Below the pieces are notes generated by a model. The model made no database searches and had not been told where the DNA came from. It saw only the letters and a list, made by a program, of their open reading frames with translations. A program made the position numbers and the translations under genes. Below are positions 41,393 through 41,967 of a stretch of 41,967 nucleotides of DNA, piece by piece; position 1 is the stretch's first letter; each line of letters starts with the position of its first letter. This stretch comes from JAQCEJ01 sp046160425. Its GTDB lineage: Bacteria > Planctomycetota > Planctomycetia > Planctomycetales > Planctomycetaceae. The stretch lies in assembly GCA_046160425.1 (NCBI GenBank), contig JBJXGP010000288.1, positions 1 through 41,967 of the forward strand, read 5' to 3'.

Positions 41393-41967
41393 ATGGCACG
41401 CGAATATCGAGTCGGGCTGATTGGACGGACGGGAAAAGGGAACTATGGTCACGGGATCGATACCGTCTGGGCTCATGTCCCCGCGACCAAAGTCGTGGCG
41501 GTTGCCGATGACAATGAGGAAGGGCGAGCCGAAGCGGTCAAAAGAACCGGTGCCGCTACTGCCTATGCCGACTATCGCGAAATGCTCGACAAGGAAAAAC
41601 TCGACATCGTTGGCGTCGGGCCGCGCTGGGTCGACGTCCATAGCGAAATGGTTCTCGCCTGTGCCGATCATGGTTGCCACGTCTACATGGAAAAGCCGTT
41701 CTGCCGCACGCTCGCCGAGGCGGATGAAATCGTCCGCCAGTTCGAGATGCGGCACTTGAAACTCGCCATCGCGCACCAGACTCGCTGGACGCCTCTGCTC
41801 CCCATCGTGCAGCAGTTGATCGCGGGTGGTGAAATCGGCCAGCTTCTGGAAATCCGCGCGCGCGGCAAGGAAGACACGCGCGGCGGAGCGGAAGACTTAT
41901 GGGTTCTCGGTTCGCACGTACTCGATCTGATGCGAGCCTTCGGCGGTGATCCGCTCGATTGTTATGC
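41393..41967 (+). CDS. Gfo/Idh/MocA oxidoreductase, 3' end outside the window
   Basis: 191 residues are visible before the sequence ends. AGGAG lies eight bases upstream of ATG 41393. The Rossmann opening is YRVGLIGRTGKGNYGHG, then VVAVADDN, and the EKP motif occurs in YMEKPFCRTLAEADE near 102-116. A HQTRWTPLL segment then precedes the substrate domain. No Tat or Sec signal, so this member is cytoplasmic, unlike the one at 20298. It probably oxidises a sugar derivative with NAD(P). Confidence 0.88.
   Translation, partial: MAREYRVGLIGRTGKGNYGHGIDTVWAHVPATKVVAVADDNEEGRAEAVKRTGAATAYADYREMLDKEKLDIVGVGPRWVDVHSEMVLACADHGCHVYMEKPFCRTLAEADEIVRQFEMRHLKLAIAHQTRWTPLLPIVQQLIAGGEIGQLLEIRARGKEDTRGGAEDLWVLGSHVLDLMRAFGGDPLDCY

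Overview
The window reads as a chromosomal piece of a planctomycete. The family mix is diagnostic: two DUF1501 proteins with Tat signals, a DUF1549/DUF1553 protein with a CxxCH motif, a DUF1080 protein, two Gfo/Idh/MocA oxidoreductases (one Tat-exported), a tyrosine/glutamine-rich YTV-type surface protein, a WD40 protein and a leucine-rich-repeat lipoprotein. Gene density is ordinary, start codons include ATG, GTG and TTG, and many genes have clear AGGAG-like ribosome binding sites. No rRNA, tRNA, CRISPR array, transposase, integrase or phage gene was recognised.

Layout. 1-2042 (+): the end of a probable glycerate 2-kinase, then archease and the RNA ligase RtcB. 2058-3089 (-): YTV-type exported protein. 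3422-5782 (+): an orphan hypothetical gene, a Dabb-domain protein and a KdgK-like PfkB sugar kinase. 5806-7008: a possible 63-residue gene (-) and a HisA-like protein (+). 7019-13771 (-): RNase D, then the operon DUF1549/1553 - DUF1501 - WD40 (transcribed right to left). 14383-19383 (+): a PilZ-like protein, a three-gene NMT1/ThiY-type ABC importer (ATPase, permease, lipoprotein), and two hypothetical genes. 19434-23254 (-): MOSC protein, exported Gfo/Idh/MocA, small hypothetical, GlsB-type membrane protein, zinc metallopeptidase. 23532-25735 (+): FAH-family protein - SDR - cupin operon. 25853-25981 (-): a 42-residue Lys/Ala/Thr-rich protein resembling a histone H1 tail. 26585-28879 (+): FHA protein and a second DUF1501 protein. 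28975-30639 (-): DUF1080 and LRR lipoprotein. 30918-35603 (+): GGQ release-factor-like protein, DUF58 and TgpA-like transglutaminase. 35630-41038 (-): OppA-OppB-OppC without ATPases. 41393-end (+): a Gfo/Idh/MocA protein cut by the window edge.

How genes work together. Archease activates RtcB for RNA ligation. The DUF1549/1553, DUF1501 and WD40 genes are one planctomycete-type operon, the last two joined by an ATGA overlap. The ABC ATPase and permease also overlap by ATGA and are followed by their binding lipoprotein. FAH, SDR and cupin form a small catabolic operon for an oxo-acid or aromatic ring product. DUF58 and transglutaminase normally work as a pair with a MoxR ATPase, which is not in view.

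The most interesting points are: (1) an apparent frameshift at a run of seven T in the 3' end of DUF58 whose correction gives a natural C-terminus ending in a TTGA overlap with the next gene; (2) the unlisted 42-residue basic gene beside a perfect 16-bp hairpin; (3) a DUF1553 domain split by about 390 residues of internally duplicated coiled coil; (4) an Opp-type transporter with extra domains in both OppA and OppC and no ATPases; and (5) several families of intergenic palindromes, two present as near-identical or identical pairs almost 20 kb apart. I see no proof of a wholly new defence or mobile system here.
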